Source of the DNA: CAYJHC01 sp964369805
Lineage (GTDB): Bacteria > Bacillota > Clostridia > Peptostreptococcales > Anaerovoracaceae
Direction of reading: 5' to 3'
DNA length: 40,387 nt
Assembly: GCA_964369805.1 (NCBI GenBank)
Contig: CAYJFM010000020.1
Location: 1-40,387 of the forward strand
The translations under genes were made by a program, and so were the position numbers. Below are positions 26,181-34,460 of the stretch, piece by piece (the stretch's first letter is position 1; the number at the start of each line of letters is the position of its first letter). The notes below the pieces were generated by a model. That model was not told the origin of the DNA. It did no database searches and worked only from the letters and a program-made list of their open reading frames with translations.

Positions 26181-26859
26181 CTAAAACCTCAAACTTATAC
26201 CCTACACCCCAAATTGTCTTCACTTCCCAATTTTTCTTTGGATAGTTTTCAATCTTCGCACGCAATCTCTTAATATGTGTATCTACAGTCCTACTATCTC
26301 CATAATATTCATATCCCCAAACAGTGTCTAGAAGGTTTTCTCTCGAAAATACCTTGTTAGGATTGCTTGCTAATGTCCATAAAATATTCAGTTCTTTATT
26401 AGTCATTTGAAGCTCTTCCCCGCCTATAGATATGGTATAGTCATCAATATTTATTTTAAGATTATGAAATACTAACTCTGATTTGCTTTCTTCCTCGATT
26501 CCTATCCTTCTCATAATAGCCTTAACTCTAGCCATTATTTCAGGTGCCGAAAAAGGTTTAACTATGTAATCATCAGCTCCTATATCTAGCCCAAGTATTT
26601 TCTCAAAGTCTTCTCCTCTAGCTGTAATCATAATAATTGGTACATTAGAGTGTTGTCTAATCCTTTTGCAAACTTCAAAACCATCAAGTTTAGGCAGCAT
26701 CACATCAAGTAACAAAATATCAGGTTTACACTTTCTAAAAAGTTCTAGCGCCTCTTCTCCATCTAATGCAATAAATGTTGTATGTCCTTCTTTTTGTGCG
26801 TAAACTTCTAGAATAGAAGCTATTTGCTTATTATCATCAACAATTAAAATCTTATACAT
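26173..26859 (-). CDS. OmpR/PhoB-family response regulator
   Basis: A 228-residue regulator with a receiver domain (acidic pair VDDN at ~7-10, phospho-acceptor Asp ~51 in LLLDVMLPKLDG, Lys ~101 in YIVKPF) and a C-terminal winged-helix DNA-binding domain (SRENLLDTVWGYEYYGDSRTVDTHIKRLRAKI). The start MYKILIVDD at 26859 has TAGGAGGATGGAA at correct spacing; the upstream in-frame extension is non-coding promoter DNA. Three GACA-centred direct repeats upstream suggest autoregulation by a PhoP-like protein. Confidence 0.93.
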   Translation of the reverse strand: MYKILIVDDNKQIASILEVYAQKEGHTTFIALDGEEALELFRKCKPDILLLDVMLPKLDGFEVCKRIRQHSNVPIIMITARGEDFEKILGLDIGADDYIVKPFSAPEIMARVKAIMRRIGIEEESKSELVFHNLKINIDDYTISIGGEELQMTNKELNILWTLASNPNKVFSRENLLDTVWGYEYYGDSRTVDTHIKRLRAKIENYPKKNWEVKTIWGVGYKFEVLDE

Positions 26860-26876
26860 TTCCATCCTCCTATTTA

Positions 26877-26921
26877 ATTTTATCACGAAAATATGTCGAA
26901 TTTGTGTCAATTTTATGTCAT
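26877..26921 (-). promoter_or_regulatory. PhoP-box-like triple direct repeat and -10 of the two-component operon
   Basis: On the minus strand, ATGACA (26916-26921), TTGACA (26905-26910) and TCGACA (26894-26899) are spaced at exactly 11 bp (6-bp repeats, 5-bp spacers), followed by a -10-like TAAAAT (26877-26882) and the ribosome binding site. There is no good -35 at 17 bp, as expected if a regulator bound to the repeats replaces it. Known Bacillus PhoP boxes have the form TT(A/C/T)ACA with the same spacing. Confidence 0.55.
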
Positions 26922-26951
26922 TAAAAAAAGCCTTAAGGGAATTTTCTTGTA

Positions 26952-26995
26952 GCATTCAAAAACGTCAGATATACTTATTTAGCACACCTGACGTT
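26952..26995 (-). terminator. Terminator after tsf
   Basis: On the minus strand AACGTCAG / CTGACGTT (26988-26995, 26961-26968), a perfect 8-bp stem with a 19-base loop, is followed by TTTGAATG. It lies 40 bp after the tsf stop. Confidence 0.7.
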
Positions 26996-27035
26996 AATAT
27001 TATTTTACTTATAGTTTCTGATAGATTAACTATTT

Positions 27036-27956
27036 CTATTTGTTTGCTGCCATTTGTTTAGCTACTTCTTCAGCAAAGTTTTCTTCTTTCTTTTCGATAC
27101 CTTCGCCAACTTCGTATCTTGTCATTTCTTTTACATTTAGCTCTTTACCAATTCTTTCAGCTTCTGATTGAGCATGTTCTTTAACAGTCTTCTCAGCATT
27201 CTTTACGAATTTTTGCTCAATTAGACAAATTTCTTTGTAAAGTTTTTTGATTTTGCCTTTTACGATTCCCTCAACAATTTTAGGATCTTTTCCTTCATTA
27301 AGTACTTGTTGCTCAAGAATTTTGCTTTCTTCTGCAATATAATCAGCATCTACTTCTTCTTCACAAAGGAATTTAGGATTCATAGCTGCAACTTGCATTG
27401 CAACATCTTTACCTAATGCATTAATTTCCTCTTTTGTTGCTTCTGTTTCAATCCCGATAATAACTCCAACTTTGTCATTTCCGTGAACATATCCTGTGTA
27501 TACAACTGCTGGGTCTTCATATCTCTTGAATCTTCTAATTCCTAGATTTTCACCAATTGTAGCAATTTTGTTGTGAAGAGCATCTTTAACAGTTCCTTCT
27601 TCTTCATAAGATAGAACAAGTAACTCATCAACGTCAGCTGGATTGTTTTCTAGAACGATTTCAGCAATTTTCTCTACAAAAGCCACGAACTCTGGGTTCT
27701 TAGCTACGAAGTCTGTTTCAGAGTTAATTTCTACAAGAGCTGCTGCTCTTCCATCTTCTGTGAAAGCTGTTCTAACAATACCTTCCGCCGCTACTCTACC
27801 AGCTTTTTTAGCTGCTTTAGCAAGACCTTTTTCTCTTAGAACTTCTATTGCTTTATCCATATCGCCATCTGTTTCAACAAGAACTTTCTTGCAGTCCATC
27901 ATTCCTGCTCCAGTTCTTTCTCTTAATTCTTTTACCATTGCTGCTGTTACTGCCAT
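27036..27956 (-). CDS. tsf: Elongation factor Ts
   Basis: The nucleotide-exchange factor for EF-Tu. The 306-residue protein begins with the diagnostic VKELRERTGAGMMDCKKVLVETDGDMDKAIEVLREKG (UBA domain) and has the second signature EINSETDFVAKNPEF (~76-90). Start after AAAGGTGG. It follows rpsB by 46 bp and is ended by its own hairpin, so pyrH is not co-transcribed with it. Confidence 0.97.
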   Translation of the reverse strand: MAVTAAMVKELRERTGAGMMDCKKVLVETDGDMDKAIEVLREKGLAKAAKKAGRVAAEGIVRTAFTEDGRAAALVEINSETDFVAKNPEFVAFVEKIAEIVLENNPADVDELLVLSYEEEGTVKDALHNKIATIGENLGIRRFKRYEDPAVVYTGYVHGNDKVGVIIGIETEATKEEINALGKDVAMQVAAMNPKFLCEEEVDADYIAEESKILEQQVLNEGKDPKIVEGIVKGKIKKLYKEICLIEQKFVKNAEKTVKEHAQSEAERIGKELNVKEMTRYEVGEGIEKKEENFAEEVAKQMAANK

Positions 27957-28002
27957 TATGGTACCACCTTTCCTTCGATATATATGTGTGAATATTTACT
28001 TT

Positions 28003-28749
28003 TTACGCTTCTTCTGTTTCTACAACTTCTTCAGTTTCTTCTGCTTCTACTTGCTCGCTAAAGCTTTCTCCTTGTTTAGCTTCGATTAGTGCATCAGCCA
28101 TTACGCTAGCAATTAATTTTACAGCTCTAATAGCATCATCAATTGCAGGGATTACAAAATCAACATCATCTGGGTCACAGTTTGTATCAACAATACCAAT
28201 TACTGGAATTCCAAGAATTCTAGCTTCTTTTACAGCGATTTTTTCTTTCTTAGGATCTACTACGAAAATAGCTGCTGGCATCTCTGGCATATCTTTGATT
28301 CCGCCTAAGAATTTTTCTAGTTTTTCCATTTCTCTATCTAGTTTTAGAACTTCTTTTTTAGCTAATTTTTCGTATGTTCCATCTTGAGCCATTTCTTTGA
28401 TTTCAGCTAATCTTTTAATTCTTTTAGAAATTGTTTTGTAGTTTGTTAACATACCACCTAACCATCTGTGGTTTACATAGTACATTCCACATCTGTTAGC
28501 TTCATCAACGATTGCACTTTGAGCTTGTTTTTTTGTTCCTACGAATAGTACAGGTTTTCCTGTTTCTCCAATAGTTTTCATAAAGTCATATGCTTCGTTA
28601 ATCTTTTGTACTGACTTTTGAAGGTCAATAATATAGATTCCATTTCTTTCAGTGAAGATATAAGGAGCCATCTTAGGGTTCCATCTTCTTGTTTGGTGAC
28701 CGAAGTGTACACCAGCTTCTAATAGTTGTTTGATTGATATTACAGACAT
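28003..28749 (-). CDS. rpsB: Ribosomal protein S2
   Basis: A 30S subunit protein of 248 residues. The start is MSVISIKQLLEAGVHFGHQTRRWNPKM; the second signature PAIFVVDPKKEKIAVKEARILGIPVIGIVDTNCDPD is present, and the C-terminal tail is acidic. The ATG at 28749 is chosen because AAGGAGGAAATT precedes it; the open frame further upstream is leader RNA. It is transcribed with tsf from a promoter about 140 bp upstream. Confidence 0.97.
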   Translation of the reverse strand: MSVISIKQLLEAGVHFGHQTRRWNPKMAPYIFTERNGIYIIDLQKSVQKINEAYDFMKTIGETGKPVLFVGTKKQAQSAIVDEANRCGMYYVNHRWLGGMLTNYKTISKRIKRLAEIKEMAQDGTYEKLAKKEVLKLDREMEKLEKFLGGIKDMPEMPAAIFVVDPKKEKIAVKEARILGIPVIGIVDTNCDPDDVDFVIPAIDDAIRAVKLIASVMADALIEAKQGESFSEQVEAEETEEVVETEEA

Positions 28750-28773
28750 AATTTCCTCCTTGGTTTTGTCTTC

Positions 28774-28848
28774 CATCCCGTCTTTCCCTTGTAGCAACTG
28801 TAACTATGTCGTAAAATTTACAGCACCAGCTATAAAGTGGGCAGGATG
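28774..28848 (-). ncRNA. Structured rpsB leader (candidate S2 autoregulatory RNA)
   Basis: The minus-strand leader folds into one long nested structure: CATCC/GGATG (28844-28848 with 28774-28778), CCC/GGG (28839-28841 with 28786-28788), TAGC/GCTA (28829-28832 with 28792-28795) and CTGTAA/TTACAG (28818-28823 with 28798-28803). The S2 ribosome binding site begins about 13 bases after it. Control of rpsB-tsf by its own protein through a leader structure is known in other bacteria; I cannot match this one to a known model. Confidence 0.45.
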
Positions 28849-28883
28849 TGTTTAATTAATTATGTGCATTACACACAAATAAT

Positions 28884-28912
28884 AATTTACCACATACACA
28901 CTTATATTTCAA
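28884..28912 (-). promoter_or_regulatory. Promoter of rpsB-tsf
   Basis: On the minus strand TTGAAA (28907-28912), a 17-bp spacer and TAAATT (28884-28889) extended by TGG. The start would be near 28877, giving a ~128-nt leader. The rest of the 368-bp gap (28750-29117) holds AT-rich DNA and a TATAAT at 29066-29071 for the divergent yitT-like gene. Confidence 0.6.
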
Positions 28913-29117
28913 GTGTTTTTGCGATTTTTTATCTGTTTTTTTGTTAATTTTCTGATGATAGAGTAGGGTTTTATTTCAAATAATTCTATATTGTACTAAA
29001 GCCCAAAAATTGATACTTTTTTTCATTCTTCTGCATAATTTATCTTCTTTTACATTCTGATATCATATAATTACTTGCACACTTTACTTTTAAGTTAGAA
29101 AAGGATTACATTAAACT

Positions 29118-29981
29118 ATGGATAAAATAAAACTCAAAGAAAAGTTAAAGATTTTTTCACTTATAACTTCAGGTATTTTTTTAATGGGCATAAGCATCTC
29201 ACTACTTATAGTTCCAAATGCTATAGCTCCAGGCGGGACATCTGGTTCAGCAGTTATACTACATGCACTCTTTGGGATTCCCACAGAAATACTTGTGTTC
29301 GCAATCAACCTACCTGGATTAATTCTAGGAATTTTTAAGTTTGGCTTCAAATTTACAATCGCAACAATATATGCAAGTATTATTCTCTCTCTCTTCATCG
29401 CCCTATTTGATAACTATCCACCCCTAACTCTAAACCCTCTTTTAGCCAGCATCTTTGGAGGTGTATTTCTAGGATTTGGAAACGGCTTAGTATATAAAGG
29501 GGGTGCAATGACAGGAGGCCTTGACCTTATTGTCTTAACCGTTCAACAATCATTCAAACACCTCAAGGTGTCATTTATATTCTTATTCTACAATATAATT
29601 ATCGTTTTAATATCAGCCATAGTCTTTGGCAATATTGAATATTCAATGTACGCAGCAGTTTGCATAGTAATTTTAACAAAGTGTATCAACATCACCATGT
29701 ACAGCTCTGATGTTCAAAGAGTGATAGTTGTAGTATCAAAGCATCATAAAGAAATAGCACTGCAGCTTTCTAAGCAAAAAGCAGGAGTAACTTTGCTTAA
29801 TGGTGAAAACCATTACAAGGATACTCCTACTAAAGTAATCTTATGTGCTGTACGAAAACAAATGTATCCTAAAGTTAAAGAGTCAATCTATAAGGTGGAT
29901 CCTGCTGCCTTTACAATTACAATGCTCTCTAGTGACATATACGGACATAACTTTAAAGTATACAGAGCTTTAGAATTCTAA
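29118..29981 (+). CDS. YitT family membrane protein
   Basis: A 287-residue protein with five hydrophobic helices over residues ~10-185, including the family motif APGGTSGSAVILHALFGIP and GLVYKGGAMTGGLDLI. It ends in a C-terminal soluble DUF2179 domain (~200-285; DTPTKVILCAVRKQMYPKVKESIYKVDPAAFTI). The role of the family is poorly known; the soluble domain suggests ligand sensing. Start preceded by GAAAAGGATT. It is one of only three plus-strand genes and is monocistronic; the 20 bp to the convergent next gene contain no clear terminator. Confidence 0.88.
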   Translation: MDKIKLKEKLKIFSLITSGIFLMGISISLLIVPNAIAPGGTSGSAVILHALFGIPTEILVFAINLPGLILGIFKFGFKFTIATIYASIILSLFIALFDNYPPLTLNPLLASIFGGVFLGFGNGLVYKGGAMTGGLDLIVLTVQQSFKHLKVSFIFLFYNIIIVLISAIVFGNIEYSMYAAVCIVILTKCINITMYSSDVQRVIVVVSKHHKEIALQLSKQKAGVTLLNGENHYKDTPTKVILCAVRKQMYPKVKESIYKVDPAAFTITMLSSDIYGHNFKVYRALEF

Positions 29982-30001
29982 CACTCCAACCATAAATAAA
30001 G

Positions 30002-31651
30002 CTATCTAATTTCCTCACCGAGTTTAGCTTTCATATTTAATATGCTTTTTTCAACTTCTAGCATTCTGCTGTTAATTTCCATAAGTACTGAATCGTCGGT
30101 GCTACTACCAAGAGCGAGGTCTGCTTCATAAAGTACTCCATCTAATCCTTCTTTTAGGTTTCTTAGTTTCTCTTTTAAAGCCTCTATTCTTTCAGCATCA
30201 ATAGCTTCCCTTTCAACACTTTCAAAACTAATCTCTTTTCCGCCTTCTAAAACTACCTCTGTTTGCCCATGAATAGCCCTAGTCAAAAACCCTAGTTTTT
30301 CTTCAACTAGCTTTGCAAAAATTTCTTTTGATGATTCTTCCCCATGGACCATAAACACTTCCTTTGGAGCAACTTCCATATGAGAGATCCAATCAAGAAG
30401 ACCAGTTTGATCGGCATGACCTGAAAATCCTTCTAAATTATGAATCTTTGCATTAATTTTAATTTCTTCTCCAAACAAGGTAACTTCTGGAATTCCATCC
30501 ACTATCATTTTCCCTAAAGTCCCCTCTGCTTGATAACCAACAAAGACAATACTGTTTCGTGAGTCCCATAGATTATGCTTTAGATGATGCCTAATTCTTC
30601 CTGCCTCACACATACCACTTGCAGAGATAATCACCTTAGGTTCCCTATTCATATTAAGCTGTCTTGATTCATCTGTTGTTCTCGTAAAAGTAAGATTTTT
30701 AAAATCTAAAGGGCTATCGCCTTTTAATATATAATCTTTTGTCTCTTCATCGAACACCTGAGCATTTTTTCTAAAAACTTCAGTTACAGTAGTCGCCATA
30801 GGGCTATCTATATATACCATAAGGTTATCAAGCTCTCCTTTATACTCTGGCATATCATCATAATACCTATTAAGGTCATAAATTAACTCTTGAGTTCTAC
30901 CTACAGCAAATGAAGGAATTACTACAGTCCCCCCTCTATTTTTAGTCTCAATAATAATGTCAATCAGCTCTTTTACCGAATTATTTTTATCATTACGCTT
31001 TCTGGAGCCATATGTAGCTTCCATAATAACATAATCTGCTTTTTTAATATAAGTTGGATTTCTCAAAATTGGCCTGTCAAAGACTCCAATATCTCCAGTA
31101 AATATTATTTTTTCTGTCTTTTCATTTTCAGTTACCCATATTTCTGTGATTGCAGAGCCAAGAATATGACCAGCATCATTAAACACAATTTTGATGTTGG
31201 GGCAAACTTCGATTAACTGATCGTACATTATAGGTGTAAGATACTGCAAAGAAGCTAATGCATCCGGTGTAGTGTATAAAGGTTCCACTAAAGGTTTACC
31301 TGCTCTTTGGGCTTTTATATTTTTCCACTCAGTTTCCTTTTCATGTATATGCGCACTGTCCTTAAGCATAACATCAACAAGATCAGCAGTTGCGTCGGTG
31401 CAGAATATTTTTCCTTTAAACCCCCTCTTTACTAATAGTGGTATTCTACCACAGTGGTCAATATGTGCATGGCTAAGAATTAAACAATCAATTTCTGCTG
31501 GATCAAAGGGAAACTCTTCAAAGTTTTGTTCTTCTAACTTTTTCCCTCCCTGATACTGTCCACAATCTAATAGTACCTTATGGTTTTCTGTTGTAATTAG
31601 ATGACAAGAACCTGTAACTGAGGTGGTTGCACCATAAAATGTTATTTTCAT
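30002..31651 (-). CDS. Metallo-beta-lactamase / beta-CASP / RMMBL protein (probable RNA nuclease)
   Basis: A 549-residue cytoplasmic protein of the CPSF-73/YsaA (COG1236) type. It has an MBL domain with SHAHIDHCGR (~61-70), further metal residues in DAGHILGSA and FTGDIG, a beta-CASP segment (~230-370; IPSFAVGRTQELIY) and the C-terminal RMMBL motif EGFSGHADQTGLLDWI plus MVHGEESS. A helical tail follows from ~475. The family cleaves RNA; the exact substrate is unknown. The start at 31651 has AAAGGAGTCGCTT; the longer open frame upstream merely reads through a terminator. Confidence 0.88.
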   Translation of the reverse strand: MKITFYGATTSVTGSCHLITTENHKVLLDCGQYQGGKKLEEQNFEEFPFDPAEIDCLILSHAHIDHCGRIPLLVKRGFKGKIFCTDATADLVDVMLKDSAHIHEKETEWKNIKAQRAGKPLVEPLYTTPDALASLQYLTPIMYDQLIEVCPNIKIVFNDAGHILGSAITEIWVTENEKTEKIIFTGDIGVFDRPILRNPTYIKKADYVIMEATYGSRKRNDKNNSVKELIDIIIETKNRGGTVVIPSFAVGRTQELIYDLNRYYDDMPEYKGELDNLMVYIDSPMATTVTEVFRKNAQVFDEETKDYILKGDSPLDFKNLTFTRTTDESRQLNMNREPKVIISASGMCEAGRIRHHLKHNLWDSRNSIVFVGYQAEGTLGKMIVDGIPEVTLFGEEIKINAKIHNLEGFSGHADQTGLLDWISHMEVAPKEVFMVHGEESSKEIFAKLVEEKLGFLTRAIHGQTEVVLEGGKEISFESVEREAIDAERIEALKEKLRNLKEGLDGVLYEADLALGSSTDDSVLMEINSRMLEVEKSILNMKAKLGEEIR

Positions 31652-31693
31652 AAGCGACTCCTTTCTCACATTTAAATTTACTATATTATACAC

Positions 31694-31744
31694 CAAAAAA
31701 GTAAAAAAATAGTAAAAAGACCCAGTTTTTTTCTGAGTCTTTTT
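31694..31744 (-). terminator. Terminator after the tup operon
   Basis: On the minus strand AAAAAGACTCAG / CTGGGTCTTTTT (31733-31744, 31714-31725), a 12-bp stem with one G-U pair and a seven-base loop, is followed by ACTATTTTTTTACTTTTTT. It stands 12 bp after the desulfurase-like stop. Confidence 0.85.
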
Positions 31745-31756
31745 CATATACTTTTC

Positions 31757-32905
31757 TTATTCACCTTTTAATATTGAGTTAATACTATCAATCACATATT
31801 TTACTTCATTCTCTTCATTAAAGTATCCTAGAGAAAATCTAACTGTCCCTTGTGGAAATGTGCAAAAGGACTTATGTGCCCATGGAGCACAATGCATACC
31901 ACACCTAGTCAAAATACCATATTCCTTCTCAAGAATATATGCAATTTCCGCATTATCATCCTCTAAAAAATCTAATGAAACTAGTGAACATCTATTTTCT
32001 AAATCTTTACGACCAACAACCCTGACATTCTCCATATTTAAAGCTTCATTAAGAAATATCTTTGTCAGGTGCATCTTTTTTTCTTTAATCTCTTCTAAGC
32101 CAACAGTTTCAATAAACTCTACAGCATGTTTAAAGCCGATAATTCCAGGTATATTCAACGTTCCTGGTTGCAATTTGTCTGGCATAAAATCAGGCATCTC
32201 TTCGCTGTCAGAAGCACTACCAGTGCCTCCATAAGCAAAAGGATCTAAGGCCTTTCCAAAAGCATCTGTAACCAGCACAGCCCCGATTCCTTGAGGCCCT
32301 AGCATAGATTTATGAGCAGGTATTACTAGCGCGTCAATGTTCATTCTTTTCATATTAACATCAATACTTCCTGCAGTTTGCGCTGCATCAACAATCAGAA
32401 AAATCCCCTTAGATTTACAAATTTTTCCCACCTCTTCTACTGGAGTTATAGTTCCATTTACATTGGATCCATGTGTCATCACAATAGCTTTTGTATTTGT
32501 TTTAATTACAGACTCAAAATCTTTTGCATGCATATTACCATCTATGTCACACTGTACTTTAGTAACCTCAATTCCATCAAGGCTATGCAAAGGCCTCACT
32601 ACAGCATTGTGCTCCATCGAAGTGGTAACAATATGATCACCTTTTTTTAAAAGCCCCCTTAGTACAATATTAATTCCCCAAGTAGCCCCTGGTGTAAATG
32701 CAACATTTCTGATATCGCTGCACCCAAAGAATTCACATAGTTTGCTTCTCAGTTCAAGTACGCTACCTTCAATACTATAAGCACCACTATAACTACCCCT
32801 ACTAATATTGTATCCTGCTGTGTCTAAATGCCTACCTACTATCTCACCTAGGCCTGGTGCTTTTGGAAAACTAGTGCTTCCATTATCAAAATAAACTTCT
32901 CTCAA
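31757..32905 (-). CDS. Cysteine desulfurase family aminotransferase (class V)
   Basis: A 382-residue PLP enzyme. The N-terminus VYFDNGSTSFPKAP, MTHGSNVNGTITPVEEV, VDAAQTAGSIDVN, the PLP-lysine block PAHKSMLGPQGIG (~197) and the catalytic Cys loop TRCGMHCAPWAHKS (~350) are all present. It resembles the EF2568-type subgroup of class V enzymes found next to selenium- and molybdenum-hydroxylase genes rather than IscS or SufS. It lies 20 bp after tupC and before the operon terminator, so it is probably expressed with the tungstate transporter. A role in supplying sulfur to the tungsten or molybdenum cofactor is an inference. Confidence 0.85.
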   Translation of the reverse strand: MREVYFDNGSTSFPKAPGLGEIVGRHLDTAGYNISRGSYSGAYSIEGSVLELRSKLCEFFGCSDIRNVAFTPGATWGINIVLRGLLKKGDHIVTTSMEHNAVVRPLHSLDGIEVTKVQCDIDGNMHAKDFESVIKTNTKAIVMTHGSNVNGTITPVEEVGKICKSKGIFLIVDAAQTAGSIDVNMKRMNIDALVIPAHKSMLGPQGIGAVLVTDAFGKALDPFAYGGTGSASDSEEMPDFMPDKLQPGTLNIPGIIGFKHAVEFIETVGLEEIKEKKMHLTKIFLNEALNMENVRVVGRKDLENRCSLVSLDFLEDDNAEIAYILEKEYGILTRCGMHCAPWAHKSFCTFPQGTVRFSLGYFNEENEVKYVIDSINSILKGE

Positions 32906-32925
32906 CTTATGCCTCTTTCATAGCT

Positions 32926-33624
32926 CTAAACAATTTGGTTTTTTGCTCTTATTATCTGATACTGTACAAACTGCTTGATATCTTCATTTTCAGATTCATA
33001 TAAAACTTCATCTTTATCCCCAGACATTAATATTTGCCCTTTCTTCATAAAGTGAACCTTCTCGCAAAGGTTATTTATCTGAATTAATTGGTGGCTAATA
33101 ATTAGCCAGGTTATTTTATGCTCTTTCTGCCAATCTAAAATCCAATCTTCAAAAAGTTTTAAACTTTCCGGATCAAGATTAGAAAGGGTCTCATCAATTA
33201 TAACAAATTCTGGCTTAAAAATTAAGGATCTTAAAAAAGAAACTTTTTGCTGCTCTCCACTTGATAGACTTCTTGCATATTGGTCTCTTTTATGATATAG
33301 GTTTATCTTCTTTAACCATTGGTCAATTTCATCATAATCGATTTCCATTTTCCTTATTTGCAAGGGATATATAATGTTCTCTAAAACTGTTCTTTGAAGC
33401 ATGTATGGCCTTTGTGACATAAGAGTAACGCTATCTGAACTTATTCCTTCTAGGTGAACCTGTCCCTTATCTAAAGCTATCGCCCCGATAAGTATTTTCG
33501 AGAGAGTAGATTTACCACATCCATTGCCTCCAAGCAGCCCATGAACCTTACCTTTTTCAAATTCGAGTTTTTCTATATCAATTGTTAAATCTCCAAGTTT
33601 TTTTTTAAGATTAGTAATTATCAA
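32926..33624 (-). CDS. tupC: Tungstate ABC transporter ATP-binding protein
   Basis: A 232-residue ATPase with Walker A GGNGCGKST (~32-40), signature LSSGEQQKVSF and Walker B FVIIDETLSNLDP. I place the start at TTG 33624 (MIITNLKKKLGDL), 14 bp inside the end of tupB, because GAGAGGG stands 6-7 bases upstream. The ATG codons further upstream have no ribosome binding site and would add a non-homologous basic peptide. It drives uptake with TupB and TupA. Confidence 0.9.
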   Translation of the reverse strand: MIITNLKKKLGDLTIDIEKLEFEKGKVHGLLGGNGCGKSTLSKILIGAIALDKGQVHLEGISSDSVTLMSQRPYMLQRTVLENIIYPLQIRKMEIDYDEIDQWLKKINLYHKRDQYARSLSSGEQQKVSFLRSLIFKPEFVIIDETLSNLDPESLKLFEDWILDWQKEHKITWLIISHQLIQINNLCEKVHFMKKGQILMSGDKDEVLYESENEDIKQFVQYQIIRAKNQIV

Positions 33625-34300
33625 TTTCAACCCTCTCTTTCTGTAAGCCATCTGCAATCCATTGAAGTATAAAAGCCATAATTAATAATATAACTCCAAG
33701 AATTATTCCCTCAGAAAATATACCTTGGCTTTTTAACAAGGAAATAGCTGTAGTCATTGTTCTTGTCTGATTTAGCATATTTCCACCAATCATCATTACG
33801 GCACCCACTTCACTTATTGCTCTACCAAAACCAGTAACAATGGCAAAATAAAGTTCTTTCTTTAACTCTTTATGAATTAACCTTTTACATTCACTATCGC
33901 TTGCTCCAATGCATTTTGCAAAATATCGAACTTGAGGAGCTATTCTTATCGCACTAGAATAAGTCATTCCAGCAATAATAGGAGTAATAATTAAAGTTTG
34001 AGCAAAAACCATCCCCTGTATTGTAAAAAGTAAGTCTAAAAATCCAAGAGGGCCATTATTCATAATTAGCATATAAACAACCAAACCTACAACAACTGGT
34101 GGCACACCCATTAAAGTTCTATTTATTCTAATTACAATTTTCTTTCCAACAAATTCGTGTCTTTCAAGGAAAAGTCCAAACCAAATTCCAATCACTGCAG
34201 AAATCGCTGTAGAACTAAAGGCCATAATAAATGTAACCTTAACAGCGCTCACTATTCCATCTGCAAAAAGTAGTTCACTTAAACTTTCATAAAACGTCAT
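33611..34300 (-). CDS. tupB: Tungstate ABC transporter permease
   Basis: A 229-residue inner-membrane permease of the TupB type with about five or six helices and the cytoplasmic coupling motif CIGASDSECKRLIHKELKKEL...GFGRAISEVGAVMMIGGN, matching the EAA loop (EAA---G) of binding-protein-dependent permeases. It is separated from tupA by 160 bp containing a hairpin, and overlaps tupC by 14 bp. Confidence 0.92.
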   Translation of the reverse strand: MTFYESLSELLFADGIVSAVKVTFIMAFSSTAISAVIGIWFGLFLERHEFVGKKIVIRINRTLMGVPPVVVGLVVYMLIMNNGPLGFLDLLFTIQGMVFAQTLIITPIIAGMTYSSAIRIAPQVRYFAKCIGASDSECKRLIHKELKKELYFAIVTGFGRAISEVGAVMMIGGNMLNQTRTMTTAISLLKSQGIFSEGIILGVILLIMAFILQWIADGLQKERVEIDNY

Positions 34301-34360
34301 TTCTCATTCCTATTCTTTTAAGACTTACACCAACTCGCCTTATTATTTTAGCATAAAATA

Positions 34361-34390
34361 TTTAAGGATGCTAAAAAAAGCATCCTTAAA
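34361..34390 (-). terminator. Intergenic hairpin between tupA and tupB
   Basis: An 11-bp perfect stem TTTAAGGATGC / GCATCCTTAAA (34361-34371, 34380-34390) with an 8-base loop; on the minus strand TATTTTATG follows. As it sits between tupA and tupBC it probably ends most tupA transcripts and lowers tupBC expression. A second, short inverted repeat TAAATCTAC / GTAGATTTA (34423-34443) precedes it without a U-tract. Confidence 0.65.
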
Positions 34391-34460
34391 CATCAGTAAA
34401 TATATGTAGTTTCTTAAACTAGTAAATCTACGAAGTAGATTTAGTCTTTTTTAATTTATT

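Noticed and set aside
28750..28797. N-terminal extension of S2
   Set aside because: It translates the structured leader and the ribosome binding site; S2 homology begins at 28749.
31652..31747. N-terminal extension of the beta-CASP protein
   Set aside because: The extra 32 codons read through the stem and U-tract of a terminator; homology and the ribosome binding site start at 31651.
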